A stretch of 41,846 bases of DNA from Clostridiales bacterium (GCA_022772585.1 JALEZN010000119.1:1-41846), one strand, 5' to 3'. Numbered from the stretch's first letter, positions 1 to 7,800 are shown. Numbers and translations are program-made. Notes: generated by a model not told the origin, from the sequence alone.

Positions 1-1166
1 TTGTTGTAGTAGCAGATGCGCAGGGTGCGGCTCATGTCGTAGCCGGAAGCGGCGATCTCAGCCTTGGCGGCCTCGGGGTCATAAGTATACTCAAAGCCGT
101 TGTAAGCCTCGTGGCTGTTGGGCACGCCGCTGTTGAGCACGGTGGCGGAGGGATACAGGGCGGCCAGAGTGGCGCGGTCGATGGCCTTGATCAGAGCCTG
201 ACGGACCTCGATGGGCTGCATGGCGGCATTCTCCTTGCCGTCCACGCCCTTCATGTTGAAGATGAAGTACTTGTAGAACAGCACGTCCACGGGGATGGAC
301 TGGAAGTTGCTCAGGGAGGCCATGCCGTCCACCAGGTCGGAGGCGTTGCCGTACAGGAAGTCGGCGGAGCCGGACTGGGCGGCGGTCAGGAAGTCGGTGA
401 CGAAGGAAACGGTGACCTTCTCAATCTTGGCGGGAGTGCCCTCATAATTGGGATTGGGCTTCAGGGTGAAATAGTTGCCGGGGTTCATCTCGTCCATCAT
501 GTAGTAGCCGGAGGTAACGGGAGCCTTCCAGAAATCGGCTGCGTCGATGGTGGCGGGATCGGCGCTCTCCAGGCAGTGCTTGGGCAGGATGGAGAACTGA
601 GCCAGGATGTCCAGCATGGAGGCATAGGGGCTGTCCAGCTTCAGGGTAATGACGTTGCCCTCGGCGCTCTTCTCAGTGATCTTGCTGAACGCGGCGGAGT
701 AGATGGAGTTCTTGTTGGTGGCGGCCAGGACGCCATCGATGGACCACAGCACGTCGTCCGCGGTGAGAGCCTCGCCGTCAGACCACTTCAGGCCGTCCTT
801 CAGGGTGATGGTGTAAGTAAGGCCGTCTTCGCTGATCTCCACCTTCTCGGCCAGATCGGGCTCGGTCTTGGTCAGGCTGCTGTCAGCGATGAGCAGGCTG
901 CGCCACATCAGGTTGGTGGCCATGTTGTGGTTGAGCCAGGGAGTGGGAACGCGGTCATCCTTGGTGGAACCGTCGTTGGTGGAGAGCACCAGGCGCAGGG
1001 CGTTTCCGCCGGCGGCAGGCTGGGAGACATCGCCGCTGGGGGCGGAGCTCTGGGAGGGGCTGGAAGAGCCCTGAGGTTTATTGCCGCCGCCGCAGCCGGC
1101 CAGCATCACGGCCAGCATGGACGCGGAAAGCAGCAATGCAAGTGCGCGAGACAGCTTCTTGTTCAT
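1..1166 (-). CDS. Peptide ABC transporter substrate-binding lipoprotein (partial, C-terminus outside window)
   Basis: The extracellular binding component of an oligopeptide/dipeptide ABC importer (SBP family 5), truncated by the window edge after about 388 residues. The start ATG (1166-1164) is preceded on the minus strand by AAGGAG. The N-terminus is a lipoprotein signal: Lys-rich start, Leu/Ala core and lipobox LAGC with the lipid-modified Cys at residue 25, followed by a Gly/Ser/Pro-rich tether. The mature part has family-5 hallmarks, for example TYTITLKDGLKWSDGEALTA (about residues 95-115), a region ending in ILPKH, and EVRQALIKAIDR. This places it outside the membrane, feeding peptides to permease and ATPase subunits that would lie beyond position 1. 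The specific ligand cannot be read from sequence. Family call is firm. Confidence 0.93.
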   Translation of the reverse strand, partial: MNKKLSRALALLLSASMLAVMLAGCGGGNKPQGSSSPSQSSAPSGDVSQPAAGGNALRLVLSTNDGSTKDDRVPTPWLNHNMATNLMWRSLLIADSSLTKTEPDLAEKVEISEDGLTYTITLKDGLKWSDGEALTADDVLWSIDGVLAATNKNSIYSAAFSKITEKSAEGNVITLKLDSPYASMLDILAQFSILPKHCLESADPATIDAADFWKAPVTSGYYMMDEMNPGNYFTLKPNPNYEGTPAKIEKVTVSFVTDFLTAAQSGSADFLYGNASDLVDGMASLSNFQSIPVDVLFYKYFIFNMKGVDGKENAAMQPIEVRQALIKAIDRATLAALYPSATVLNSGVPNSHEAYNGFEYTYDPEAAKAEIAASGYDMSRTLRICYYN

Positions 1167-1343
1167 GTGAATCATCGCTCCTTTTGTGTTTTGATATGGC
1201 AATCTGCATGCCATACCGAAAAATCCAAGTCATCGCGTTTTTTCCACAACCGCAAAGGGCGCTGCACATCCCCCTCTCACAGTGGCTTGCAGGCAAAAGC
1301 GAATTGTACAAAAAAGCCAACGATATTCTTTGGATTTTTTTAC

Positions 1344-1372
1344 ATCTTACCACAACTCAACGGAATTATCAA
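1344..1372 (-). promoter_or_regulatory. Sigma-A type promoter for the substrate-binding protein
   Basis: On the minus strand, TTGATA (1372-1367) and TAAGAT (1349-1344) are separated by exactly 17 bases. The predicted transcript would have a leader of roughly 170 nt before the ATG at 1166. Seen in sequence; activity inferred. Confidence 0.5.
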
Positions 1373-1518
1373 TCCAAAACCTCTAAAAAAAGCATCCATA
1401 TTTTGTAATTTTATTTGTGGCAAAGAGAAAGAAATTTGTTTTTGCCACAGAACACGCAGTTTTTTTGCCGGAGAATAATAAATTCGAAACGAAAATTTAT
1501 AAAAAAAAATAAGAGGAT

Positions 1519-1548
1519 ACGGCCGCTTTCCGGGAGGAAAACGGCTGT
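1519..1548. other. Stem-loop left of the recombinase unit
   Basis: Arms 1519-1531 and 1536-1548 pair over 13 positions with one mismatch and one G-U pair, around a GGGA loop. On the minus strand the hairpin is followed a few bases later by a run of nine T, so it may act as a minus-strand terminator. Its left arm shares the 11-mer ACGGCCGCTTT with 3344-3354, just past the recombinase gene, so a recombinase-site role is also possible. Neither role is proven. Confidence 0.4.
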
Positions 1549-1616
1549 GCCGCTGTCATCCGGGGCGGAGAGAAGGCATAGATTGGAGCGGTGAGGACAG
1601 AGAGGAGGGATACCCT

Positions 1617-1763
1617 GTGAAGATATGCCATCAGCATCCGGAGGTCAGCCCGGAGGAGCGGCGGCAGGCGCTGGCCGCCATCGGCCGCTCCTGCGCTTCG
1701 GCTCTGCGGGCGGAGAAGGCGGCCGGGGAACGCCCCGCCCCGGGCACGGCAGGAAAAAAATGA
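1617..1763 (+). CDS. Small hypothetical protein upstream of recombinase
   Basis: A 48-residue ORF starting at GTG 1617, with a GAGGAGGG ribosome site six or so bases upstream. It is rich in Arg, Glu and Ala with a short Cys/His segment at the N-terminus (MKICHQHPEVSPEERR) and ends in Lys-Lys. It lies in the same frame as the recombinase, ends at TGA 1761-1763, and is followed after 27 bases by the recombinase start, so the two are probably co-transcribed and perhaps translationally linked. No domain is recognised. It may be a recombinase partner or a simple leader peptide. Support is the RBS and spacing only. Confidence 0.45.
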   Translation: MKICHQHPEVSPEERRQALAAIGRSCASALRAEKAAGERPAPGTAGKK

Positions 1764-1790
1764 CGGTTTGAACGAGAGGAGGCCCCTGGC

Positions 1791-3242
1791 TTGGATGCCA
1801 TCTATGCGCGGCAGTCCGTGGACAAGGCGGACAGCCTTTCCATTCAGGGACAGATCAGTCTGTGCCGCCGGGAGACGGGAGCGGACTGCAGAGTCTATCA
1901 GGACAAGGGGTTTTCCGGCAAAAACACCAACCGTCCCGCCTTCCGGCGGCTGATGGAGGATGTGGAACGGGGAGCGATCGGGAAGATCGTAGTTTACCGG
2001 CTGGACCGTTTTTCCCGCTCCATCGCCGACTTCGGACGCCTGTGGGAGATACTGAAAGCCCACAGTGTGGAATTCGTCTCGGTCAACGAGACCTTTGACA
2101 CCTCCACTCCCATGGGACGGGCCATGCTGAACATTATCATGGTCTTTGCCCAACTGGAGCGGGAGACCACCGCCGAACGGGTGCGGGACAACTATTACCA
2201 GCGGGCCGGACTGGGTGCCTGGCCGGGCGGGCCCGCGCCTTACGGCTTCTCTATCGGCCGGCTGCCCGGACCTGATGGAAGGCCGGCTCCCGGCCTGGTC
2301 CCCAATGAACACATGAAGACCGTGGAGCGGATCTTCCGGGCCTACGCGGAGAAGGAAGCCACACTGGGGAGCGTGGCCCGGGCCCTCAACGCCGGCGGCG
2401 TCCCCGCTCCCAAACGGGCCGTCTGGGATAATGCGGCCCTGTCCCGGATGCTCCACAGCCCGCTGTACGTGGGGGCGGATGAGGAGGTCTATCTCTATTA
2501 CAAAGGGAAGGGAGTTGCATTTGCAAATGCTCCGGAGGAGTTCGATGGACAGAATGCCGGAATGCTCGTGGGCAGGCGGGACCGAAGCGCGGGGAAGTAC
2601 CGGGATGTGCGCGAGGGACATTTTTCACTGGCCAGCCACCGGGGCGTGATCCCCTCCGGGCTCTGGCTGGCCTGCCAGTACAAGCTGGACGCCAACCGCC
2701 GGGCCGGAGGAAACGGGAGAGGAAAACATACCTGGCTTTCCGGGCTGATGAAATGCGGCCGCTGCGGCTACAGCGTCAAGGTCAACCGGGATGGGGAGAA
2801 GTACTATCTGCTGTGCAGCGGGCGATCCAATCTGGGGGTGTGCGGAGCGTCCATCCGGGTGGATCTGCGGACACTGGAGCGGGCGGTGGAGGAGGAACTG
2901 GAACGCCTGCTGGCCGAGTGCCCGGACGAGGAGGAACCGGGCGAAGTGGGCGCGGCAGAGGAGCTGGAGGCCATCGACCGGAAAATCGAGCGCCTTATGT
3001 CCGCCCTGGCGGAGAGCAGCGATATATCCATGCCCTACATAAACCGCGCTGTCGGGCGGCTGGAGAAAGCCCGCCGGGCACTTCTGGACAAGGAGGACAG
3101 GCGGCCCCGGGACGCACGGCTCCGGCCGGACAGGCTGCGCTTCGCGCCGCTGGGATTTGAACAGAAGAAGCTGGTGGCGGCACGGTTTATCCGGGAGATC
3201 CGGCTGGAGGGGGACAGCGCAGTCGTGGATTGGAACATATAG
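1791..3242 (+). CDS. Large serine recombinase (resolvase family)
   Basis: A 483-residue site-specific recombinase of the large serine type. The start is TTG 1791, the only start codon after the in-frame stop at 1761, with GAGAGGAGG about ten bases upstream. The N-terminal catalytic domain has the nucleophile in the motif IYARQS (Ser9) and the signature YRLDRFSRS at about residues 69-77. A recombinase domain follows, then a zinc ribbon with MKCGRCG (about 321-327) and LLCSGRSNLGVC (about 340-351), and a helical, charged C-terminal region typical of the coiled coil that controls synapsis. Length matches the family. No conjugation, phage or resistance cargo lies next to it, so it is an orphan or the remains of an integrated element. 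The domesticated phage cluster 21 kb downstream is not obviously linked to it. Confidence 0.93.
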   Translation: MDAIYARQSVDKADSLSIQGQISLCRRETGADCRVYQDKGFSGKNTNRPAFRRLMEDVERGAIGKIVVYRLDRFSRSIADFGRLWEILKAHSVEFVSVNETFDTSTPMGRAMLNIIMVFAQLERETTAERVRDNYYQRAGLGAWPGGPAPYGFSIGRLPGPDGRPAPGLVPNEHMKTVERIFRAYAEKEATLGSVARALNAGGVPAPKRAVWDNAALSRMLHSPLYVGADEEVYLYYKGKGVAFANAPEEFDGQNAGMLVGRRDRSAGKYRDVREGHFSLASHRGVIPSGLWLACQYKLDANRRAGGNGRGKHTWLSGLMKCGRCGYSVKVNRDGEKYYLLCSGRSNLGVCGASIRVDLRTLERAVEEELERLLAECPDEEEPGEVGAAEELEAIDRKIERLMSALAESSDISMPYINRAVGRLEKARRALLDKEDRRPRDARLRPDRLRFAPLGFEQKKLVAARFIREIRLEGDSAVVDWNI

Positions 3243-3317
3243 CGCGGAGAAGCTATCGTGTGTCTTGGACGGTTTTATGCCTTGCCCGGGAGACAGGTAA
3301 CGTTTTTTACGGTAGGC

Positions 3318-3357
3318 AAATAGCGGCAATCGTGGTACCGAAAACGGCCGCTTTTTG
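3318..3357 (+). terminator. Probable terminator after the recombinase
   Basis: AGCGGC (3322-3327) pairs with GCCGCT (3347-3352), and flanking AAA/TTT can extend the stem. A T run follows the right arm. The loop is long (19 nt), which lowers confidence. Confidence 0.4.
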
Positions 3358-3482
3358 TTGAAATCAGACAGCTTGGGGGCTATAATTGCCTCAACGCAAG
3401 AACCCGCGGCGCCAAACGGGAGATGCAGCTGCTACGGCAGTACGAAGCCTTGCACAAAAGAAACTGGGAGGGATCACCTTGA
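3324..3482 (+). pseudogene. Possible 3' remnant of a gene interrupted upstream of the DUF5058 operon
   Basis: An open frame without a usable start codon runs from the stop at 3321 to TGA 3480-3482. Its last ~30 residues (from about 3393) read like a real C-terminus, rich in Arg/Glu/Leu and ending RNWEGSP, and its stop overlaps the next gene's TTG start in a TTGA arrangement typical of coupled operon genes. The 5' part is absent, and the boundary falls close to the right end of the recombinase unit. I infer that an operon gene was cut by insertion of that unit. Chance coding-like sequence in GC-rich DNA cannot be excluded. Confidence 0.3.
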
Positions 3483-4198
3483 CGGAAGCGGTCAAAAATG
3501 TCAACAACATCATTTTTCCTTTTGCGCTCATCCTGATCGGCTTTGTTATCCTGCAAGCCATCCTGTTCCTGCGCCACGCGCTGGCGTTCAACAAAAAGCA
3601 CCAGCTCTACACCAGCGGCCAGATCAAGGATACCATCGTCTCCAGCGCCATCTCCACCATCGGCCCTGCGTTCTCCGTGGTGGTGGTGGTCCTGGCCATG
3701 ATCTCCATCATCGGCCCCACCGTTACCTTCATGCGCTCCGGCGTGATCGGCGCGGCCGACTATGAGCTGTGGATGGCCGATATCGTGGCCAGCTCGCTGG
3801 GCGTGGAGCTGGGCGGCGAGGGCTTTACCGAGGCCGCCTTTACTACCGCGATCTTCGGCATGGTGCTGGGCAGCGCCCCCTATATGATCAACCTGCTCAT
3901 CACCTGCAAGCCGCTGGATAAGGCGCTTATCAAGGCATCTCAGAAAAAGCGCTCCTTCATTCCCGTGCTGGGTCTGGCCGCCGAGCTGGGCATTGTGAGC
4001 TACTGGGCTCTGGAGACCGGAGCCAAGGGCGTTTCCAACACTGCCGGTATCCTGACCGGCATGTTTACCGCCATGGCTATCATTTTCTACTGCAAGAAAA
4101 AGAACAGCTCCAAGCTGAACGACTGGATGCTGGCCATCTCCCTGGTGGGCGGCATGGCCGGCGCCACGATCGTAGACGTCCTGATGGGCGCAGTTTAA
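3479..4198 (+). CDS. DUF5058 family integral membrane protein
   Basis: A polytopic membrane protein of about 239 residues. I place the start at TTG 3479, preceded by GGGAGGG at seven bases, because the protein then begins directly before the first membrane segment. An earlier TTG at 3386 would add 31 basic residues with no RBS. Hydrophobic segments include IIFPFALILIGFVILQAI near the start, FSVVVVVLAMISIIG, a long segment around AAFTTAIFGMVLGSAP, and two C-terminal helices. DUF5058 proteins have no established function. In this operon the gene sits directly before a second membrane protein and an M20 amidohydrolase, so a two-part permease supplying the hydrolase is the simplest inference. Transport substrate unknown. 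Confidence 0.78.
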   Translation: MTEAVKNVNNIIFPFALILIGFVILQAILFLRHALAFNKKHQLYTSGQIKDTIVSSAISTIGPAFSVVVVVLAMISIIGPTVTFMRSGVIGAADYELWMADIVASSLGVELGGEGFTEAAFTTAIFGMVLGSAPYMINLLITCKPLDKALIKASQKKRSFIPVLGLAAELGIVSYWALETGAKGVSNTAGILTGMFTAMAIIFYCKKKNSSKLNDWMLAISLVGGMAGATIVDVLMGAV

Positions 4199-4210
4199 GG
4201 AGGAACGAGT

Positions 4211-4963
4211 ATGAACGAACAGATCCAGTCCAATTTCAACGACGTCAGTCAGGAAGTCCGCCAGGACTATGCGGATCACTACGCGCCGAAGGTCCACACC
4301 ATCGGACGCACGACCATGGTCATTGCGCTCTTCCTGTCGTTCCTCCCTGTGATTTTCCTCTATTTTGTCAAGGGCTATCAGCTGCCCGTTGCCCACTATC
4401 TCAATGTGGCCTTCTCCATCACAGCCTTCTGCATCGGCTTCTGGATCGCGGAGCCGCTGAGCTGGTTCCCCATTCTGGGCGCGGCTTCTTCTTATATGGG
4501 ATATCTGGCCGGAAATGTGAAGAACGTCCGCGTGCCCATCGCCCGCGCCCTGCAGAGCACCTATAAGACCAACGTCAACAGCCCCCGCGGTCAGATCATC
4601 ATCACCATCGGCGTGGCCATCTCCGTCTTTGTCAACCTGTTCATCCTGTCGGTGGTGGTGATAGCGGGCAGCTACATTGTACCCATGCTGCCGCCGGTGA
4701 TCCTGAGGTCCCTGTCCTACGTCATCCCCGCCCTGGTGGGCGCCCTGCTGGCCTTCCGTATCTGCGAGTCCGGTGTTAAGACCACCCTGGAGTGGGCCAT
4801 CCCGGGCATCGTGATCTTTACCCTGATGAAGGTCACCCAGTTCCCGCTGCTGGTGGACTTCGGCATGTCGCTCTCCGTTCTCGTCAGCATCCTTGTGGGC
4901 TATGTCCGCTTCCGGGTGGAGGGCAGGAACGAGCAGGACAGCGGCGCTGACAGTCAGGGATGA
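4211..4963 (+). CDS. Integral membrane protein, putative transporter partner of DUF5058 protein
   Basis: A 250-residue protein with about six hydrophobic segments, a soluble N-terminal stretch of roughly 30 residues and a charged C-terminal tail. The ATG at 4211 follows a strong AGGAGGAAC site 12 bases after the DUF5058 stop. The second half carries PRGQIIITIGVAISVFVNLF and a Gly/Pro-broken helix region around PPVILRSLSYVIPALVGAL, a pattern found in transport proteins. I do not recognise a named family. The tight spacing on both sides (12 bp upstream, 9 bp downstream) suggests a complex or pathway with its neighbours. Function is inferred from context only. Confidence 0.75.
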   Translation: MNEQIQSNFNDVSQEVRQDYADHYAPKVHTIGRTTMVIALFLSFLPVIFLYFVKGYQLPVAHYLNVAFSITAFCIGFWIAEPLSWFPILGAASSYMGYLAGNVKNVRVPIARALQSTYKTNVNSPRGQIIITIGVAISVFVNLFILSVVVIAGSYIVPMLPPVILRSLSYVIPALVGALLAFRICESGVKTTLEWAIPGIVIFTLMKVTQFPLLVDFGMSLSVLVSILVGYVRFRVEGRNEQDSGADSQG

Positions 4964-4972
4964 GGTGAGACC

Positions 4973-6172
4973 ATGAAAAATCTTCTGGCTGAGGCGCAGG
5001 CCATGCAGGAGGAGCTGGTGCGCCGCCGCCGCTGGCTGCACAGCAACCCGGAGACGGGCGAGTGCCTGCCGGTGACCACGGCCTATGTAAAGGAGCAGCT
5101 GACAGAGATGGGCTGCGAGCCTGTGGAGATCTGCGAGAGCGGCCTGTGCGTCCTCATCGGAGGAAAAAAGCCGGGCAAGTGCATCCTGCTGCGGGCCGAT
5201 ATGGACGCCCTGCCGATGAAGGAAGAGACGGACCTGCCCTTTGCCTCTCAGAACGGCTGCGCCCACAGCTGCGGACATGACATGCACACCTCCATGCTGT
5301 TGGGGGCGGCCAGACTGCTCAAGGCCCATGAGGAGGAGCTGTGCGGCACTGTCAAGCTGATGTTCCAGCCCGCGGAGGAGACCTTCGCGGGGGCGGTAAA
5401 AATGATCGGGGCCGGTATCCTGGAAGATCCCGCCGTGGATGCGGCGGTCACCCTCCACTGCGACTGTATGTCGGAGTACCCTGTGGGGACCCTGGTGCTG
5501 GCCCGAAAGGGGCTGAGCATGGCCTCCTGCGACCGGTTCCGCATCGATATCACCGGACAGGGCAGCCACGGCGCTCATCCGGAGGAGGGCGTGGATCCCA
5601 TCAATGCGGGGGCCCATCTCCTGCTGGCCCTGCAGGAGATCACCACAAGGGAGGTGAGCTCCCGTATTCCCGTGGTGCTGACAGTGGGGACCTTCCACAG
5701 CGGAGAGGCGGCCAATATCCTGCCGACCACGGCCACCATGTCCGGGACACTGCGCTGCTTTGACGGAGAGGTCCGCAGGCAGGTGCTCAGGCGCATGGAG
5801 GAGATTACGGAATTGACGGCCCGGACCTTCCGGGCCGAGGCAAAGCTGGTAGTGGAGGGCGGCTGCGCGCCCCTGCGCAACGACCCCGCCGTGTTTGATG
5901 CCCTGGAGACCTACTTCCGCGAGCTGGTGGGAGAGAGCGGCGTGGCAGTGGAGCTGGACAGCAGCCCGGAGTTCGGCGCGGAGGATTTCTCCAATGTGCT
6001 GGACCGGGTGCCCGGCGTGCAGTTTTTCCTGTCCACCGGCAGCTTCAGCGACGGAACGGCCCATCCCATGCACAGCCCCACGCTGGTCATCCAGGAGGAC
6101 CCGCTCCCCATCGGGGCGGCGGCCTTTGCCTACGCGGCCGCCCGCTGGCTGGAGGATCAGAGCGGCCGGTAG
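4973..6172 (+). CDS. M20 family metallo-amidohydrolase/carboxypeptidase
   Basis: A 399-residue amidohydrolase of the M20D group (hippurate hydrolase / N-acyl-amino-acid or aminobenzoyl-glutamate hydrolase-like). The metal-binding signature CAHSCGHDMH lies at about residues 91-100 after LLRADMDALPM, and MFQPAEE (about 127-133) supplies the catalytic Glu pair. The dimerisation/lid domain is marked by GSHGAHPEEGVDPI. A further conserved His sits near the C-terminus in GTAHPMHSP. Length is normal, and GAGGTGA precedes ATG 4973. It should hydrolyse an amide bond of an N-acylated amino acid or small peptide in the cytoplasm, probably imported by the two membrane proteins upstream. Exact substrate is not deducible. 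Confidence 0.9.
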   Translation: MKNLLAEAQAMQEELVRRRRWLHSNPETGECLPVTTAYVKEQLTEMGCEPVEICESGLCVLIGGKKPGKCILLRADMDALPMKEETDLPFASQNGCAHSCGHDMHTSMLLGAARLLKAHEEELCGTVKLMFQPAEETFAGAVKMIGAGILEDPAVDAAVTLHCDCMSEYPVGTLVLARKGLSMASCDRFRIDITGQGSHGAHPEEGVDPINAGAHLLLALQEITTREVSSRIPVVLTVGTFHSGEAANILPTTATMSGTLRCFDGEVRRQVLRRMEEITELTARTFRAEAKLVVEGGCAPLRNDPAVFDALETYFRELVGESGVAVELDSSPEFGAEDFSNVLDRVPGVQFFLSTGSFSDGTAHPMHSPTLVIQEDPLPIGAAAFAYAAARWLEDQSGR

Positions 6173-6213
6173 CACAAGAGTGAAAGATACGAGGATACAG
6201 AGGATATAAAAGA

Positions 6214-6250
6214 AGCAGGGAGCGGACGGCTGTCCGGTCCCTGCTTTTTT
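6214..6250 (+). terminator. Rho-independent terminator of the DUF5058-M20 operon
   Basis: AGCAGGGA (6214-6221) pairs with TCCCTGCT (6238-6245), with additional inner pairs around a GGCT loop, followed by a run of T to 6250. Confidence 0.85.
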
Positions 6251-6282
6251 GTGTATATGTGGGATATATCCGGCTTTCACTC

Positions 6283-6372
6283 ATACTAAAACCTGATCAA
6301 AAGCTTGAAAAGCTTTTGATAGCGCGAAGCGCACGGAATTTCAAATGAAAGCATTTCATTTGAAATTAGTAT
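6283..6372. repeat. Compact multi-hairpin intergenic element with terminal inverted repeats
   Basis: ATACTAA (6283-6289) and TTAGTAT (6366-6372) are a perfect terminal inverted repeat. Between them are three perfect hairpins: an 11-bp stem at 6296-6306/6310-6320 with GAA loop, GCGC-GAA-GCGC at 6322-6332, and a 14-bp stem at 6337-6350/6354-6367 with GCA loop. The end of the element touches the stop codon of galE. It contains no gene. Organisation resembles a REP/BIME- or MITE-type repeat, or a structured 3' UTR for galE. Only one copy is present in this window, so its repetitive nature is inferred. Confidence 0.65.
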
Positions 6373-7361
6373 CAGGAGCGGTAGCCGCGGGGATGGACCC
6401 TGTGCCAGTTCCAGGCGGTGGAGATGATGGTCTCCAGATCGTCGTAGCGGGGCTTCCAGCCCAGGACGGATCTGGCCTTCGCCGAGGAGGCCACCAGCTG
6501 GGCGGGGTCGCCGGGGCGGCGGGGACACTCCCGGGCGGGAATGGGATGGCCGGTGACCTTCCGGGCCACGTCGATGACCTCCTTCACCGTGAAGCCCACG
6601 CCGTTGCCCAGGTTGAACACGTTGTTCTCACCGCCGGCGAGCAGGTAGTCCAGAGCCAGAATGTGGGCCTGAGCCAGGTCCGTGACGTGGATATAGTCCC
6701 GGACGCAGGTGCCGTCCTTGGTGGGGTAGTCGCTGCCGAAGATGGAGAGCTCCTTCCGCTGGCCATTGGGCACCTGAAGGATGAGGGGGATGAGGTGGGT
6801 CTCGGGGTCATGGGCCTCGCCGATGGCGCCGGAGGGATGGGCGCCGCAGGCGTTGAAGTACCGCAGGGCCACGTAACGCAGGCCGTGGGCGCGGCTGGTC
6901 CAGGCCATCATCTTCTCCATGGACAGCTTGGTCTCACCGTAGCAGTTGGTGGGCTGGGTGCGGTCGCTCTCCAGAATGGGCACCCGCTCCGGCTCGCCGT
7001 AGGTGGCGGCGGTGGAGGAGAAAACGATCTTGTCCACCCCGTGGGCCACCATGGACTGGAGAAGGACAGTGGTGCCGCAGAGATTGTTGTCATAGTACTT
7101 CAGGGGATCGGACATGGACTCTCCCACCTGGGAGAAGGCGGCAAAATGGATGACGCCGTCGATGCGCTCCGTCTCAAAGAGCCGGTCCATGGCCGCCCGG
7201 TCCCGGATGTCGGCCTGGTAGAAACGGGCCTTGGGGTGGACCGCCGCCCGGAAGCCGGTGACCAGATTGTCGGCCACTACCACGTCGCGGCCGGCCTCGA
7301 TGAGCTCATATACGGTGTGGGAGCCGATGTAGCCGGCCCCACCCAGAACTAAGATCGCCAT
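6372..7361 (-). CDS. galE: UDP-glucose 4-epimerase
   Basis: A 329-residue short-chain dehydrogenase/reductase that interconverts UDP-galactose and UDP-glucose in the cytoplasm using bound NAD. The Rossmann motif GGAGYIGSH lies at residues 7-15, the catalytic Ser/Thr strand is FSSTAATYGEPERVP, and the catalytic Tyr and Lys are in NCYGETK. DGTCVRDYIHVTDLA and NVFNLGNGVGFTVKEV are typical GalE segments. I use ATG 7361, because it begins directly before the Rossmann strand and has AAGGAAGG upstream; the longer open frame adds unrelated residues. It is monocistronic, transcribed against the M20 operon, and provides galactose for the Leloir pathway or for cell-surface polysaccharide. Confidence 0.95.
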   Translation of the reverse strand: MAILVLGGAGYIGSHTVYELIEAGRDVVVADNLVTGFRAAVHPKARFYQADIRDRAAMDRLFETERIDGVIHFAAFSQVGESMSDPLKYYDNNLCGTTVLLQSMVAHGVDKIVFSSTAATYGEPERVPILESDRTQPTNCYGETKLSMEKMMAWTSRAHGLRYVALRYFNACGAHPSGAIGEAHDPETHLIPLILQVPNGQRKELSIFGSDYPTKDGTCVRDYIHVTDLAQAHILALDYLLAGGENNVFNLGNGVGFTVKEVIDVARKVTGHPIPARECPRRPGDPAQLVASSAKARSVLGWKPRYDDLETIISTAWNWHRVHPRGYRS

Positions 7362-7383
7362 TGATGGATTACCTTCCTTTCCG

Positions 7384-7424
7384 GGACCCGCGGCGCGGCA
7401 CACCGGGAAAGCGCCGCCGGGTCC
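7384..7424 (-). other. GC-rich stem-loop in galE leader
   Basis: Arms 7384-7396 and 7411-7424 pair (GGACCCGGCGGCGC against GCGCCGCGGGTCC, one bulge) between the galE promoter and its ribosome binding site. It could attenuate or stabilise the message. No T run follows, so it is not a standard terminator. Confidence 0.35.
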
Positions 7425-7444
7425 GCCTTGGGCCCTTTTCTGTA

Positions 7445-7474
7445 AGTATAACATGATTTGCCCCTGATAAACAA
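7445..7474 (-). promoter_or_regulatory. Candidate promoter of galE
   Basis: On the minus strand, TTGTTT (7474-7469) and TATACT (7450-7445) with an 18-base spacer. The leader would be about 75 nt. The -10 is good and the -35 is weak. Confidence 0.5.
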
Positions 7475-7494
7475 GTAGAGCCGGAAAGAATGGA

Positions 7495-7758
7495 GTGCAG
7501 CCGCTTGAAGCTGTTTGGGACGGCGACAGTCTGGACTGGAAGGAACTGTCTGCTCCCGAGATCACCAAACGGGTGACCTCCAAGGTGGGGCCGGGCTCCA
7601 TCGTCCTGTTCCACAACGCGGCCCTCCACACCCCCGAGGCACTGCCCGGCATCATCGAGACACTGCTTCAGGAGGGATATACCTTCGTGCCCATCTCCCA
7701 GATCCTCCTGCAGGGGGAGTATACCATCGACCATACGGGACGCCAGTGTCCTGCCTGA
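7495..7758 (+). pseudogene. 5'-truncated polysaccharide deacetylase (NodB family) remnant
   Basis: This frame encodes about 87 residues that read as the C-terminal third of a PdaB-like polysaccharide deacetylase: WDGDSLDWKELS, the strand PGSIVLFHNAALHTPEAL with the late catalytic-region His, and EGYTFVPISQILL. The N-terminal half of the NodB domain, which holds the metal-binding Asp and His-x3-His, is missing. The frame closes upstream at a stop codon (7468-7470), and the galE promoter occupies the place where the 5' part should be. No ribosome site is seen at the GTG. I read it as a non-functional remnant left by a rearrangement. Confidence 0.75.
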
Positions 7759-7800
7759 GCGGACAGGAGAAGGAACGGGACAAAAATGGCCGCAGGGGAA

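Larger units (their letters stand above)
1167..1616. other. AT-rich non-coding intergenic region
   Basis: About 450 bases between the divergent substrate-binding gene (minus) and the recombinase unit (plus). It is clearly richer in A/T than the genes around it, and no convincing coding frame is present. It holds a minus-strand promoter for the transporter gene and, near its right end, a stem-loop at 1519-1548. I see no RNA gene in it. The open frames that cross it are antisense readings of the transporter gene. Confidence 0.7.

Noticed and set aside
111..1478. Long plus-strand open frame of 455 residues
   Set aside because: It is antisense to the substrate-binding protein, has a repetitive Gly/Val/His/Gln composition typical of antisense GC-rich DNA, and has no ribosome site.
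3380..6280. Minus-strand open frame of 966 residues
   Set aside because: It is antisense to the DUF5058-M20 operon, His/Gly/Asp-rich and without domains.
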